Below, piece by piece: positions 1 through 6,584 of a DNA stretch of 33,605 nt. The notes below the pieces were generated by a model, which worked only from the letters and a program-made list of their open reading frames with translations, ran no database searches and had not been told where the DNA came from. The position numbers were made by a program, and so were the translations under genes. Every line of letters starts with the position of its first letter. The stretch's first letter is position 1. This DNA is from CAZBBC01 sp964489835 (lineage in GTDB: Bacteria; Calditrichota; Calditrichia; JAJRVZ01), in the NCBI GenBank assembly GCA_964489835.1, contig CAZBBC010000038.1:1-33605 (forward strand), written 5' to 3'.

Positions 1-55
1 CCTCTCCCTTAGCCACGCCTGCCCGCCTCAGGCGGGTGCGGTACGTCGCCTTAAA
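1..55. repeat. Direct repeat copy A beside the GIY-YIG gene
   Basis: These 55 bp are identical to 334-388. The copy may be longer, because the window starts inside it. Its core is a GC-rich hairpin (CCCGCCT / AGGCGGG, stem at about 22-36). The TTA at 51-53 is the stop codon of the neighbouring GIY-YIG gene, so the repeat and the gene end are fused. The spacing between the two copies is 333 bp. Confidence 0.85.
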
Positions 56-296
56 TATTTAACACAGTCTTTAAATATTCTCTACCTTGGCCCGATTTAA
101 AAAATTTCTCTCTTGCCAATGCTTCTGATTTATTTTCATATTCTTCTGTATATACTAATCTAAGCGGTCTACGATTCTTAGTTGATTTTACCAGACCACT
201 TTGATGCTCAAAAATTCGTTCCTTAAGATTATTTGTAACACCTATATATCGTTTTAAATCGTGCTCACTTTTCAGCACATAAACATTATAGTTCAT
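51..296 (-). CDS. Small GIY-YIG family nuclease
   Basis: The 81-residue product carries the GIY-YIG hallmark at its N-terminus (VYVLKS at 5-10, then RYIG at 16-19). A downstream conserved Arg lies in the NLKERIFEH stretch, a Glu in the EALAREKFFK segment, and the C-terminal GREYL is typical. This is the single-domain YhbQ/UvrC-like subfamily, expected to nick or cleave DNA. Family members are often multicopy in uncultured bacteria; their cellular role is not established. The start is the ATG at 294-296, but no convincing ribosome binding site precedes it. The gene is enclosed by two copies of a perfect direct repeat and sits about 100 bp from tRNA-Gly, which suggests a mobile or amplified unit. 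Confidence 0.85.
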   Translation of the reverse strand: MNYNVYVLKSEHDLKRYIGVTNNLKERIFEHQSGLVKSTKNRRPLRLVYTEEYENKSEALAREKFFKSGQGREYLKTVLNI

Positions 297-333
297 ATGA
301 AGGCGGACTTGCCCGCCTGCGGCGGGTTGCAGA

Positions 334-388
334 CCTCTCCCTTAGCCACGCCTGCCCGCCTCAGGCGGGTGCGGTACGTCGCCTTAAA
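334..388. repeat. Direct repeat copy B
   Basis: Perfect copy of 1-55. It ends 8 bp before the 3' end of tRNA-Gly. A second GC-rich palindrome (GCCCGCC / GGCGGGT) lies just outside it at about 310-327. The pair of repeats brackets the GIY-YIG gene. Confidence 0.85.
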
Positions 389-396
389 AATAAAAG

Positions 397-469
397 AGCG
401 AGAGACGGGATTCGAACCCGCGACCCCAACCTTGGCAAGGTTGTGCTCTACCAACTGAGCTACTCTCGC
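397..469 (-). tRNA. tRNA-Gly (GCC anticodon)
   Basis: Read on the minus strand this folds as a standard cloverleaf. It has a 7-bp acceptor GCGAGAG/CTCTCGC, a D arm with AGCTCAGTTGGTAGAGC, anticodon stem CAACC/GGTTG around loop TTGCCAA (anticodon GCC), and a T arm with the GTTCGAATC loop. The discriminator base is U. The 3' CCA is not encoded. Confidence 0.95.
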
Positions 470-704
470 TTTCCCGATAATCATGATCCATGATATCCAA
501 AAAACAACGGATAAATTTAGATACAATTCAAAAGAATGTCAATACTATGGTCTGGATACCTGATACTCGGTTTACCTAGAATATCATGAATTCTAAAGAT
601 ATGTAATAAAGTATCAAAAAAGCAGAAAACAGAATGCAGAAAACAGTAAACAGCACCTTCCGACTCACTGCTTTCGGCTTTCAGCTTTCTGCTTTCTTTT
701 TTAT

Positions 705-836
705 TTAGTCTCTTCGCCAGGCCCGGTTTTTTATCCGCTGTTTCACATCACGCGATTTTTTACGCTGCTTTTTCACCAATATCAGGAGATAAAATACGAT
801 TATTGCCAAGATAGCGATAATTAGTGTCTCGGACAT
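705..836 (-). CDS. 43-residue single-span membrane peptide
   Basis: From the ATG at 834-836 this encodes 43 residues. Residues 4-20 form one hydrophobic span (LIIAILAIIVFYLLILV), followed by a strongly basic tail (KKQRKKSRD...RAWRRD). A good ribosome binding site, CGGGAG, lies about 6 nt upstream, so I prefer this start to the longer reading frame that begins at 917. The topology suggests a small inner-membrane protein with a cytoplasmic basic tail. No family is recognised. It is downstream of ssrA on the same strand. It could still be a chance reading frame because it is so short. Confidence 0.5.
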   Translation of the reverse strand: MSETLIIAILAIIVFYLLILVKKQRKKSRDVKQRIKNRAWRRD

Positions 837-845
837 TTTTCTCCC

Positions 846-987
846 GTAGAGCGTGAAGCGCAGAGCGTTGAACGTGGTGCCTAAGCCAAAAAGAGAAGAG
901 AGAAAAGAGAGGAGCAAATTACTCTTCCCCCTTCTCTCCTCTCTCTTCTACTTTTGAGGCTCTACCCTCTGCGCTCAACGCTTAACG
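846..987. repeat. Imperfect long inverted repeat
   Basis: A left part (AGCGTGAAGCGCAGAG, then a purine-rich run of AGAGAAGAGAG and AGAGAGGAG) is mirrored on the right by CTCTCCTCTCTCTTCT and CTCTGCGCTCAACGCT. The arms are roughly 50 bp with gaps. The element lies between the start of the small membrane peptide and the 3' end of ssrA. The transcript would form a long hairpin, and the appearance is that of a dispersed intergenic palindrome. Confidence 0.5.
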
Positions 988-993
988 AACCAG

Positions 994-1347
994 TGGAGAC
1001 GCCGGGAATTGAACCCGGGTCCGGACAAGCACTTTTACAGACCTCTACATTCTTAGTCATTACTTAGGTTTAACACAGGTGCAGGTATAATGACCGACCA
1101 ACAACCATGCGAGCCAGTAAAATACGATCCTTAATGTACTGACACCATCAAGGACCGATCTACCTGAAATGGCATCCTGATAAACCCTGGTAGATGAGTG
1201 TAAGTCAGGATGTGACAGCTCTATCTAGGCTGCCATTGCGTAATCATAATCGGCACTTAACGTGCTACCAGATAATCAGCGGGTTATCTGGAAATCCCGG
1301 AATGCCATCCGTAACCGCATCTTGCCCGTCGAAGCCAAATCGTCCCC
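994..1347 (-). ncRNA. ssrA: Transfer-messenger RNA (tmRNA)
   Basis: tmRNA rescues stalled ribosomes and tags the nascent peptide for proteolysis. The 5' end reads GGGGACGATTTGGCTTCGAC and the 3' end has the tRNA-like T arm GGGTTCAATTCCC followed by GGCGTCTCC and discriminator A. The ends pair as GGGGACG with CGTCTCC, allowing one G-U. The length is 354 nt. The tag reading frame is at 1225-1254 on the minus strand: GCC GAT TAT GAT TAC GCA ATG GCA GCC TAG, giving ADYDYAMAA, with the usual acidic/aromatic middle and hydrophobic-Ala-Ala end. The 3' CCA is not encoded. It is a one-piece tmRNA, not permuted. tRNA-Lys lies upstream on the same strand. Confidence 0.95.
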
Positions 1348-1386
1348 ATATTTTAAATAACCACCAAAGGAACTATTAGTTCCCTG

Positions 1387-1505
1387 AAAAAAAGAACAGA
1401 GAATGACTGGCTGGTAAGAAGGCCGGGGGACAACCTCTAAACCGAGCGTTATCGTCATTCTCTGTTGCAGTACCAAATTTGGGTAGGGGGAAAACCCAGA
1501 GGTTG
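1387..1505 (-). ncRNA. Possible structured RNA or terminator between tRNA-Lys and ssrA
   Basis: On the minus strand a perfect 13-bp inverted repeat (AACAGAGAATGAC at 1454-1466, complement at 1395-1407, 46-nt loop) is followed by CTTTTTTT (1394-1387), which resembles an intrinsic terminator with an unusually large loop. A second complementarity, AACCTCT at 1499-1505 with AGAGGTT at 1432-1438, interleaves with the first. The two helices would form a pseudoknot or be mutually exclusive. It follows tRNA-Lys directly and ends about 40 nt before the 5' end of tmRNA. It may only terminate the tRNA transcript, or it may be an uncharacterised small RNA. I recognise no known RNA family. Confidence 0.4.
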
Positions 1506-1517
1506 GCACCACAAGAG

Positions 1518-1591
1518 TGCACCTGCAGGGAATCGAACCCCGAACCAACGGATTAAGAGTCCGCTGCTCTACCTAGTTGAGCTACAGGTGC
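1518..1591 (-). tRNA. tRNA-Lys (CTT anticodon)
   Basis: The minus strand folds as a cloverleaf with acceptor GCACCTG/CAGGTGC and discriminator A. The D arm contains AGCTCAACTAGGTAGAGC, the anticodon stem GCGGA/TCCGT encloses CTCTTAA (anticodon CTT), and the T arm contains GGGGTTCGATTCCC. The CCA is not encoded. ssrA follows 170 bp downstream on the same strand, so the two may share processing or transcription. Confidence 0.93.
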
Positions 1592-1594
1592 TGA

Positions 1595-1635
1595 TTGTAT
1601 ATATTGGCGGTGGGTTCGAGTCCTAAAATATACAA
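1595..1635. other. tRNA minihelix-like hairpin (possible tRNA remnant)
   Basis: An 8-bp inverted repeat (TTGTATAT at 1595-1602, ATATACAA at 1628-1635) encloses a T-arm-like hairpin with GGGTTCGAGTCC. The arrangement equals an acceptor stem stacked on a T arm with the D and anticodon arms missing. It abuts the 5' end of tRNA-Lys. It is most simply a decayed tRNA fragment or a chance match. Confidence 0.3.
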
Positions 1636-1752
1636 AGTTGAATGGCTATAGGCAAGATATAAAACAAATGACAGTCAGCAAATATATTTATCTTTTAAAA
1701 ACCAAATCGTCGGAAAGATATTTTTATTAATGGGAGGTGTTTATTTCTGAGA

Positions 1753-1945
1753 TTTGAATTTCGAACAAGGATTAACGATTTCTGATTTAAGAATTGATAC
1801 TAATCGATGAGTTTTAATTTAGAAAAAACCTATCCAGTGCAGTTCTAGAAATATTGGCTATTCTTTCGACCTTTTTGTAATCAGATTTTTTTTATTTACA
1901 TTACTTCAAAAATCGATATTCGTTAATCCTTGTTCAATATTCAAA
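1753..1945. repeat. 193-bp element with terminal inverted repeats
   Basis: The two ends are inverted copies of each other: GAACAAGGATTAACGA at 1763-1778 is the exact reverse complement of 1920-1935, and similarity continues outward through TTTGAAT (1753-1759) and ATTCAAA (1939-1945). No reading frame of note lies inside and no clear target duplication is visible. It occupies most of the 400-bp gap 1592-1991, which holds no gene. The form is that of a non-autonomous miniature element or a dispersed intergenic palindrome. Confidence 0.55.
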
Positions 1946-1991
1946 GAAAATAGATATCAAATATATTTGGTTACGATGAAGAATAAGAAAA

Positions 1992-3269
1992 TTACCGATA
2001 TTCCTCACCCTGATAACTGGGTAATAACCGGTAATCCCCAAAGCCGCTTCTGTCAGTAAAAACAAACACTTTCCGCAGGCTGTAATATCGCCAGATGACG
2101 TATGGGACACTATCCATCTCGAAAGGATGCCTTTCGACATCGTCCGGATAACCAAATTTGATTAATATTCTTCCCCGATCAGAAAGCCAACCATCATCGC
2201 TATAACTGGAATACTCCCTATTCGCAAAGTTTATTCTACTGAAATACTCTTCCATAAGTTCATTGGCTTTTGTTTTCGGATTCGGATCCCGTTCCGCCCA
2301 GTAGCGTTGAAAAAATGCCTGTTGTACCGGCAAGGGTGCTTCCTCATAGGTGTCCAGGGTATCAGAATTTAAAAGATAACGCATTTGCCGTATGGCATCT
2401 GAAATATCCTCGCTGGTTTCCGGAACGCTTACCCAATAAAACGACAAATTCCTGAATCGTTCTACTGTGCGCTTTCCCCTCTGCACGGTGACAATACAAC
2501 GGTATCGATTCTTTTTAATTTTCCGCTTATCCAGGGCAAAAACATTTGAGGTTAATGGTCCGGTCAGTTCCTTAAATATGACCGTATCAATTTCTATCTC
2601 CTCTGCCTCATTTTCCAGTTGATATTTTATACTAACCGTTGCCGGGTACTCATGACTGAAGATTTCGGTATAAAGATATATCATTGGTGTTTCCCGGGAA
2701 AAATTGTTCATTACCCGTGGGGAAAAATGGATTGGTTTACCACTGCTATCAAATTTTGCTTCATTTACGAAAAGGATATCACTCATATCGATTTCGTTAT
2801 GATCGTAATCGTACATCTTCATTTCAATTTTGCGTGAAACTACTTTATTTGTAGTAAGATCACGCATCTGAGCTTTTAGAATATATTCACCGGCAGGCAG
2901 GTCAAATGCGACCGTCAGGAGAATATTTTTATCACGATTATTTGTTTCCTTAAAGTCAGTTTCATAAACCTCTTTATGAATATTGCGAGAAGCAAATTGG
3001 CGCTCCTCATCTTCGTCAACTACCGATACTTCCAATTCAAATTCAGCCCGAAATCCGCTGAGCGTGTCATATTTTACAAAGGTCAAATCATCATTGACAA
3101 TATTACTATAAATATATACCCGACCGGATTTAAAATCTTCAGAAACGGTACGGAATAATTCAATGCTAAAAAATGGGCTACCACTACCGGCTTGACGATT
3201 CTCTTCGTAAAATTGCCCCCACACAGCATTGATTAAAATTAAGGTTAGAATTAATACAATTTTTTTCAT
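1992..3269 (-). CDS. GWxTD-domain protein, probably exported
   Basis: The chosen ATG at 3267-3269 is preceded by GGGGAC and gives 425 residues beginning MKKIVLILTLILINAVWGQ, a clear Sec signal peptide probably cleaved after WG or at the following Gln. The middle is beta-rich. The C-terminal part carries a GWxTD-type motif with Ser for Thr (DDGWLSDRGRILIKFGYPD) and ends with a VIWRYYSLRKVFVF / FGDYRLL block typical of the family. GWxTD proteins are known from FCB-type genomes, are predicted to be extracytoplasmic, and have no established function. The longer frame starting at 3314 would place the signal peptide internally, so it was rejected. The gene appears monocistronic, with about 510 bp separating it from rimO. 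Confidence 0.85.
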   Translation of the reverse strand: MKKIVLILTLILINAVWGQFYEENRQAGSGSPFFSIELFRTVSEDFKSGRVYIYSNIVNDDLTFVKYDTLSGFRAEFELEVSVVDEDEERQFASRNIHKEVYETDFKETNNRDKNILLTVAFDLPAGEYILKAQMRDLTTNKVVSRKIEMKMYDYDHNEIDMSDILFVNEAKFDSSGKPIHFSPRVMNNFSRETPMIYLYTEIFSHEYPATVSIKYQLENEAEEIEIDTVIFKELTGPLTSNVFALDKRKIKKNRYRCIVTVQRGKRTVERFRNLSFYWVSVPETSEDISDAIRQMRYLLNSDTLDTYEEAPLPVQQAFFQRYWAERDPNPKTKANELMEEYFSRINFANREYSSYSDDGWLSDRGRILIKFGYPDDVERHPFEMDSVPYVIWRYYSLRKVFVFTDRSGFGDYRLLPSYQGEEYR

Positions 3270-3780
3270 TTCATATGTCCCCACATTGTTCTTGGTAGCG
3301 TAAAAAATAACCACAGAGCATAAAAAATAATTATGAATTAAGAATTACGAATTAAAAATGAAAATAAATGAAGCAAACTTCTTGATGGCTTTTACTAATT
3401 ACTCCAAATTTTTAATTATTAATCGCTTTTAATCTGTGAACTCTTAAAAATTACTCCCTTAATTCTTTCTTTTAATTTTCCAATCCTAAAATTTATTAGA
3501 GGTTCAACTCGAATATTCTCAGCCCTTAGATATATTTACAACTTAGCAATATCATATATCTCACCCAAGTTAAGCAGGAATTTCTAAATCATAAGATTTT
3601 ATTTTCTCAATACTATCTTTATATGAATATTCTTTATGAGTTTCACGCCCGGGAGGCGGATCCCCGCCAAAGGGCGGGCAGGCTACCCACTGGCGGGCAC
3701 AGAGGATACTCTGTGGCCTCTGTGGTTTAGATTCCTTCCTCAGGTAAACTTTATACTCAATTTTCCCTCTCAACATTCAA
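3270..3780. other. Gene-free spacer with dispersed repeats
   Basis: No convincing gene is visible. 3297-3360 is AT-rich and contains a phrase (GTAAAAAATAACCACAG) nearly repeated at 14159-14175. 3640-3720 is GC-rich, with a hairpin CCCGCC/GGCGGG, and a perfect 7-bp hairpin CACAGAG-GATA-CTCTGTG at 3698-3715. That block follows the rimO stop by about 60 nt, so it may act as a transcript end on the minus strand, although no T-run follows. Confidence 0.5.
3657..3684 (-). repeat. Dispersed GC-rich hairpin repeat, copy 1
   Basis: 28 bp identical, in inverted orientation, to 31706-31733. The core forms a 6-bp stem CCCGCC/GGCGGG with a 4-nt loop and is followed by GGATCCG. Related short GC palindromes occur at 22-36, 310-327 and 355-369. 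Confidence 0.7.
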
Positions 3781-5091
3781 TTAATATAAATTAACGTCAA
3801 AAGAACCATAAAGTTCATACTCGGAGGCATCTGTGATTATAACATTTCTGAATGTGCCAATGATATCCTGATTAAATTTTCGATCCGAAATAATAATTTC
3901 GTTATCAATTTCCGGGGCATCCCGGAAGGTTCGTCCTGAATAGTATTTCTGTTGATGATCATAAGTATCAATTAAAACTTTCTGTCGTGAATTTACTAAT
4001 TTTTGGTTTTTTTCGGTTGAAATCTGACGTTGAATTTCCATTAATTCCGAATACCTCAGGTCCGCGACCTGTTCACTGACCTTATTATCATACGCATAAG
4101 CCGCAGTGTCTTCCTCATCAGAATATTTAAAAGTTCCTGCCCTATCAAAACGAATTTTTTTAAGAAATTCTTTCAATAAATTAAAATCTGACTCAGATTC
4201 ACCAGGATGTCCAACAATAAAAGTGGTGCGCAATACAATATCAGAACGGATATTCCGGATATCTTCATACATTTTTATCAGCTTCTCTCTTTTTTCCGCC
4301 CGTCGCATTTGTTCAAGCACATGGTTACTGGCATGTTGAACCGGCATATCCAGATAGGGAATAATACTATCATACCTGTTCATCATATGTATAAATTCGG
4401 TCGGAAAATTAGAGGGATACCAATAGAGCGGTCGTATCCACGTAAACATATCTTCAGTCGCCAGCTGTGTAAGCAGGTCAATAATTCTGGATTTCTGATA
4501 GATATCTTTTCCATAACAAGAGGTATCCTGGGATACGATAATTAATTCTTTAACTCCTTGGCGGGCTAATATTTTAGCCTCATCTAATATATCTTCCATC
4601 CTTCTACTGCGATGCGAACCGCGTATATTTGGTATTGCACAAAAAGCACAGGTATGATTGCAACCCTCGCTGATCTTTAAATAGGCAAAATGTTTCGGTG
4701 TGGATAACTCACGGGCCTTATACAAATCTTCTGCATGAAATCGATTCTCTCCCAGACGCTCCAGAATACCTTTATAATCTTCCGTACCAAACAGGGCATC
4801 AATCTCAGGGATTTCATCGGCCAGTTCGTTTCTATATCGTTGAGAAAAACAACCGGTAACAAAGACCTGTTTATCCTTATCACTTTCTTTCAACTTTAAG
4901 GCTTCGAAAATCGCTTGTATCGATTCTGTTTTTGCATCTTTAATAAATCCACAGGTATTGATAATGATCAGTTCTGCTTCCTCAGGAAATTTTGTCAGGG
5001 TATAATTTCTCTGTTTTAGCTGACCACCCAGAACCTCTGAATCAACAAGATTCTTCGCACACCCGAGTGATGTGATGTGTACTTTTTTCAT
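3781..5091 (-). CDS. rimO: Ribosomal protein S12 methylthiotransferase RimO
   Basis: RimO is a radical-SAM methylthiotransferase that modifies the conserved Asp of ribosomal protein S12 near the decoding centre. The 436-residue product has the N-terminal UPF0004 domain with cluster ligands C11 (SLGCAKNLVDSE), C47 (NTCGF) and C81 (TGCFS). The radical-SAM triad follows: C144, C148, C151 in SEGCNHTCAFC. A C-terminal TRAM region closes the protein. NLVDSEVLGG and IPNIRGSHRSR favour RimO over MiaB. The start ATG overlaps the ftsY stop (ATGA, 4 nt), which implies translational coupling. All expected ligands are present and the length is normal. Confidence 0.95.
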   Translation of the reverse strand: MKKVHITSLGCAKNLVDSEVLGGQLKQRNYTLTKFPEEAELIIINTCGFIKDAKTESIQAIFEALKLKESDKDKQVFVTGCFSQRYRNELADEIPEIDALFGTEDYKGILERLGENRFHAEDLYKARELSTPKHFAYLKISEGCNHTCAFCAIPNIRGSHRSRRMEDILDEAKILARQGVKELIIVSQDTSCYGKDIYQKSRIIDLLTQLATEDMFTWIRPLYWYPSNFPTEFIHMMNRYDSIIPYLDMPVQHASNHVLEQMRRAEKREKLIKMYEDIRNIRSDIVLRTTFIVGHPGESESDFNLLKEFLKKIRFDRAGTFKYSDEEDTAAYAYDNKVSEQVADLRYSELMEIQRQISTEKNQKLVNSRQKVLIDTYDHQQKYYSGRTFRDAPEIDNEIIISDRKFNQDIIGTFRNVIITDASEYELYGSFDVNLY

Positions 5092-5999
5092 TCCTTTAAA
5101 AACAATCCTTCTACAAATGATTGGGCATTAAAAACTTCCATGTCTTCCAGTTTCTCACCGGTACCGATATATTTGACCGGGATCTGTAATTCTTTATTTA
5201 TCGCCAGAACAACGCCTCCTTTTGCGGTGCCGTCCAGCTTGGTCAAAAATATTGAATTGACGCTCGCCACCTTTTTAAATTCCTTCGCCTGATTAATCGC
5301 ATTCTGTCCGGTTGTGGCATCCAGGACTAAAATCACCTGATGCGGTGCATCCGGTATTCGTTTCTGTATTACCCGGAAAATTTTATTTAATTCAGCCATA
5401 AGATTTGATTTTGTATGTAAACGTCCGGCAGTATCTATGATCAGATAATCCATGTTCCTTGCCTGAGCGGCGGAAATAGCGTCATAAACGACTGCTGAAG
5501 GATCGGCACCATCCTGATGTTTGATAATATCACAGTTCACCCGCTCCGACCATATCAATAATTGTTCTATCGCAGCGGCACGGAATGTATCGGCTGCTGC
5601 CAACAGAACACTTTTCCCTTCCTTCTTGTACCGATAAGCCATTTTGGCAATGGATGTTGTTTTCCCGGTACCGTTCACCCCTACAACCAGGACTATAGAT
5701 AAAGCCCTTCCGGTATCCTTCGGTGGGGATAGCAGCATATTTTCTATTTCATCACGGATTAAAAATTCCAGTTCATCACTGGTTTCATATTTTTCAATCC
5801 GTACCCGTTCTTTTATCTTATCGATAATACTCAGCGCTGTATTTACACCTACATCACCGGCGATAAGGATCTCTTCAATCTCTTCCAATAAATCATCATC
5901 GATCTTTCTTTTCGCAGTAAAAATGCGGTTCAGTTTACCAAAAACTCCTTCCCGCGTTTTTTTCAAACTGGCTTGTAATCGATTAAACAGTTTTACCAA
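5088..5999 (-). CDS. ftsY: Signal recognition particle receptor FtsY
   Basis: FtsY is the GTPase receptor that docks SRP-ribosome complexes at the inner membrane for co-translational insertion. The 303-residue protein has an N-domain helical bundle (about 1-95), then the NG GTPase core. G1 is GVNGTGKTT (about 107-115), followed by DTFRAAA, DTAGR, TKLDG(TAKGG), and the closing GTGEKLEDMEVF. It lacks the long acidic A domain of the E. coli protein, as in many bacteria. The start is TTG at 5997-5999, supported by a strong GGAGGTGA ribosome binding site a few bases upstream. It is the first gene of a two-gene unit with rimO. Confidence 0.95.
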   Translation of the reverse strand: MVKLFNRLQASLKKTREGVFGKLNRIFTAKRKIDDDLLEEIEEILIAGDVGVNTALSIIDKIKERVRIEKYETSDELEFLIRDEIENMLLSPPKDTGRALSIVLVVGVNGTGKTTSIAKMAYRYKKEGKSVLLAAADTFRAAAIEQLLIWSERVNCDIIKHQDGADPSAVVYDAISAAQARNMDYLIIDTAGRLHTKSNLMAELNKIFRVIQKRIPDAPHQVILVLDATTGQNAINQAKEFKKVASVNSIFLTKLDGTAKGGVVLAINKELQIPVKYIGTGEKLEDMEVFNAQSFVEGLFLKE

Positions 6000-6125
6000 A
6001 TCACCTCCGTTCAGATCTCCAGGATGTATTTCATGGCATTGTTTTAAGAATGCAGTGAGCAGAATGCCGAAAGCAGTGTGGACAATTTCTTTGCCTATCT
6101 GCGTTTACCCGTCTATATTTATTCT

Positions 6126-6156
6126 ATTATAGCCAAAATTTTTGTTATTTTAGCAA
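6126..6156 (-). promoter_or_regulatory. Candidate sigma-70-type promoter of ftsY
   Basis: On the minus strand TTGCTA (6156-6151) and TATAAT (6131-6126) are separated by 19 bp. The same arrangement, with 20 identical bases around the -10, lies before the P-type ATPase at 31635-31665. A start just after the -10 would give a leader of about 120 nt before the ftsY TTG. The hexamers are good, but the spacing is 1-2 bp longer than ideal. Confidence 0.45.
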
Positions 6157-6224
6157 AATTTGTACAAGGCGGAATATTTTATTTCTCACAGTGCCGCAGC
6201 GATCCCAAACGATTGATCGCTCTC

Positions 6225-6363
6225 ACGCAACGACNNNNNNNNNNNNNNNNNNNNNNNNNNNNNNNNNNNNNNNNNNNNNNNNNNNNNNNNNNNNNNNNNN
6301 NNNNNNNNNNNNNNNNNNNNNNNNNNNNNNNNNNACGCAACGACGCAACGACGCAACGACGCA
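6225..6363. repeat. Tandem octamer array across a 100-N gap
   Basis: ACGCAACG units occur before (6225-6234) and after (at least three units, 6335-6358, then a degenerate one) a run of exactly 100 Ns at 6235-6334. The gap probably exists because the array could not be assembled, so its true length is unknown. Confidence 0.8.
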
Positions 6364-6434
6364 TAGATTAATTTTAGAAATTTTATACCAATATTATCAC
6401 TTTTCATTAAAAAAAATCTTTTTAAAAAATTTTT

Positions 6435-6521
6435 AAATAAAATCCGTGTCAATCCGTGTTAATCCGTGAAATCCGTGGACGATTTTTTTTCTTTGTTTGC
6501 AGCATTGTGCTGCGCTATGGA
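6435..6521 (-). repeat. Dispersed AATCCGTG repeat, copy 1
   Basis: Four units of AATCCGTG with 1-2 nt linkers (6441-6479) are followed by GA, a T-run and a TTTGTTTGCAGC motif. The whole block matches 31811-31884 in the same orientation. Both copies lie shortly downstream of the stop codon of a minus-strand gene (64 nt and 7 nt). Confidence 0.75.
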
Positions 6522-6584
6522 TAGACCCGATTAATAATGTCTAAATGTTATATATAAAAAAAGTCAATGGGATAAGTATTTTAT

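Larger units (their letters stand above)
6000..6584. other. Gene-free spacer containing a scaffold gap
   Basis: This 585-bp stretch holds no supportable gene. It contains a candidate ftsY promoter (6126-6156), an octamer array interrupted by the assembly gap (6225-6363), and a dispersed AATCCGTG repeat (6435-6521). A phrase at about 6053-6079 (GCCGAAAGCAGTG) recurs inverted at about 666-678. Nothing else is visible. Confidence 0.6.

Noticed and set aside
261..458. A plus-strand 65-residue frame ending in ETGFEPATPTLARLCSTN
   Set aside because: It is the antisense of tRNA-Gly combined with the direct repeat.
293..526. A 77-residue reading frame containing ARVAQLVEHNLAKVGVAG
   Set aside because: It is a translation of tRNA-Gly itself, a well-known false ORF.
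1276..1548. A 90-residue minus-strand frame
   Set aside because: It runs through the 5' part of tmRNA and the 3' part of tRNA-Lys, so it cannot be a protein gene.
3570..3776. A 68-residue minus-strand frame after rimO
   Set aside because: Most of it is the dispersed GC-hairpin repeat; there is no ribosome binding site and no family pattern.
6078..6452. Frames crossing the N run
   Set aside because: They include 100 unknown bases and octamer repeats; no support.
6441..6479. Possible CRISPR array from the regular AATCCGTG units
   Set aside because: Units are 8 bp with 1-2 nt linkers, without spacers of CRISPR length, and no cas genes are present.
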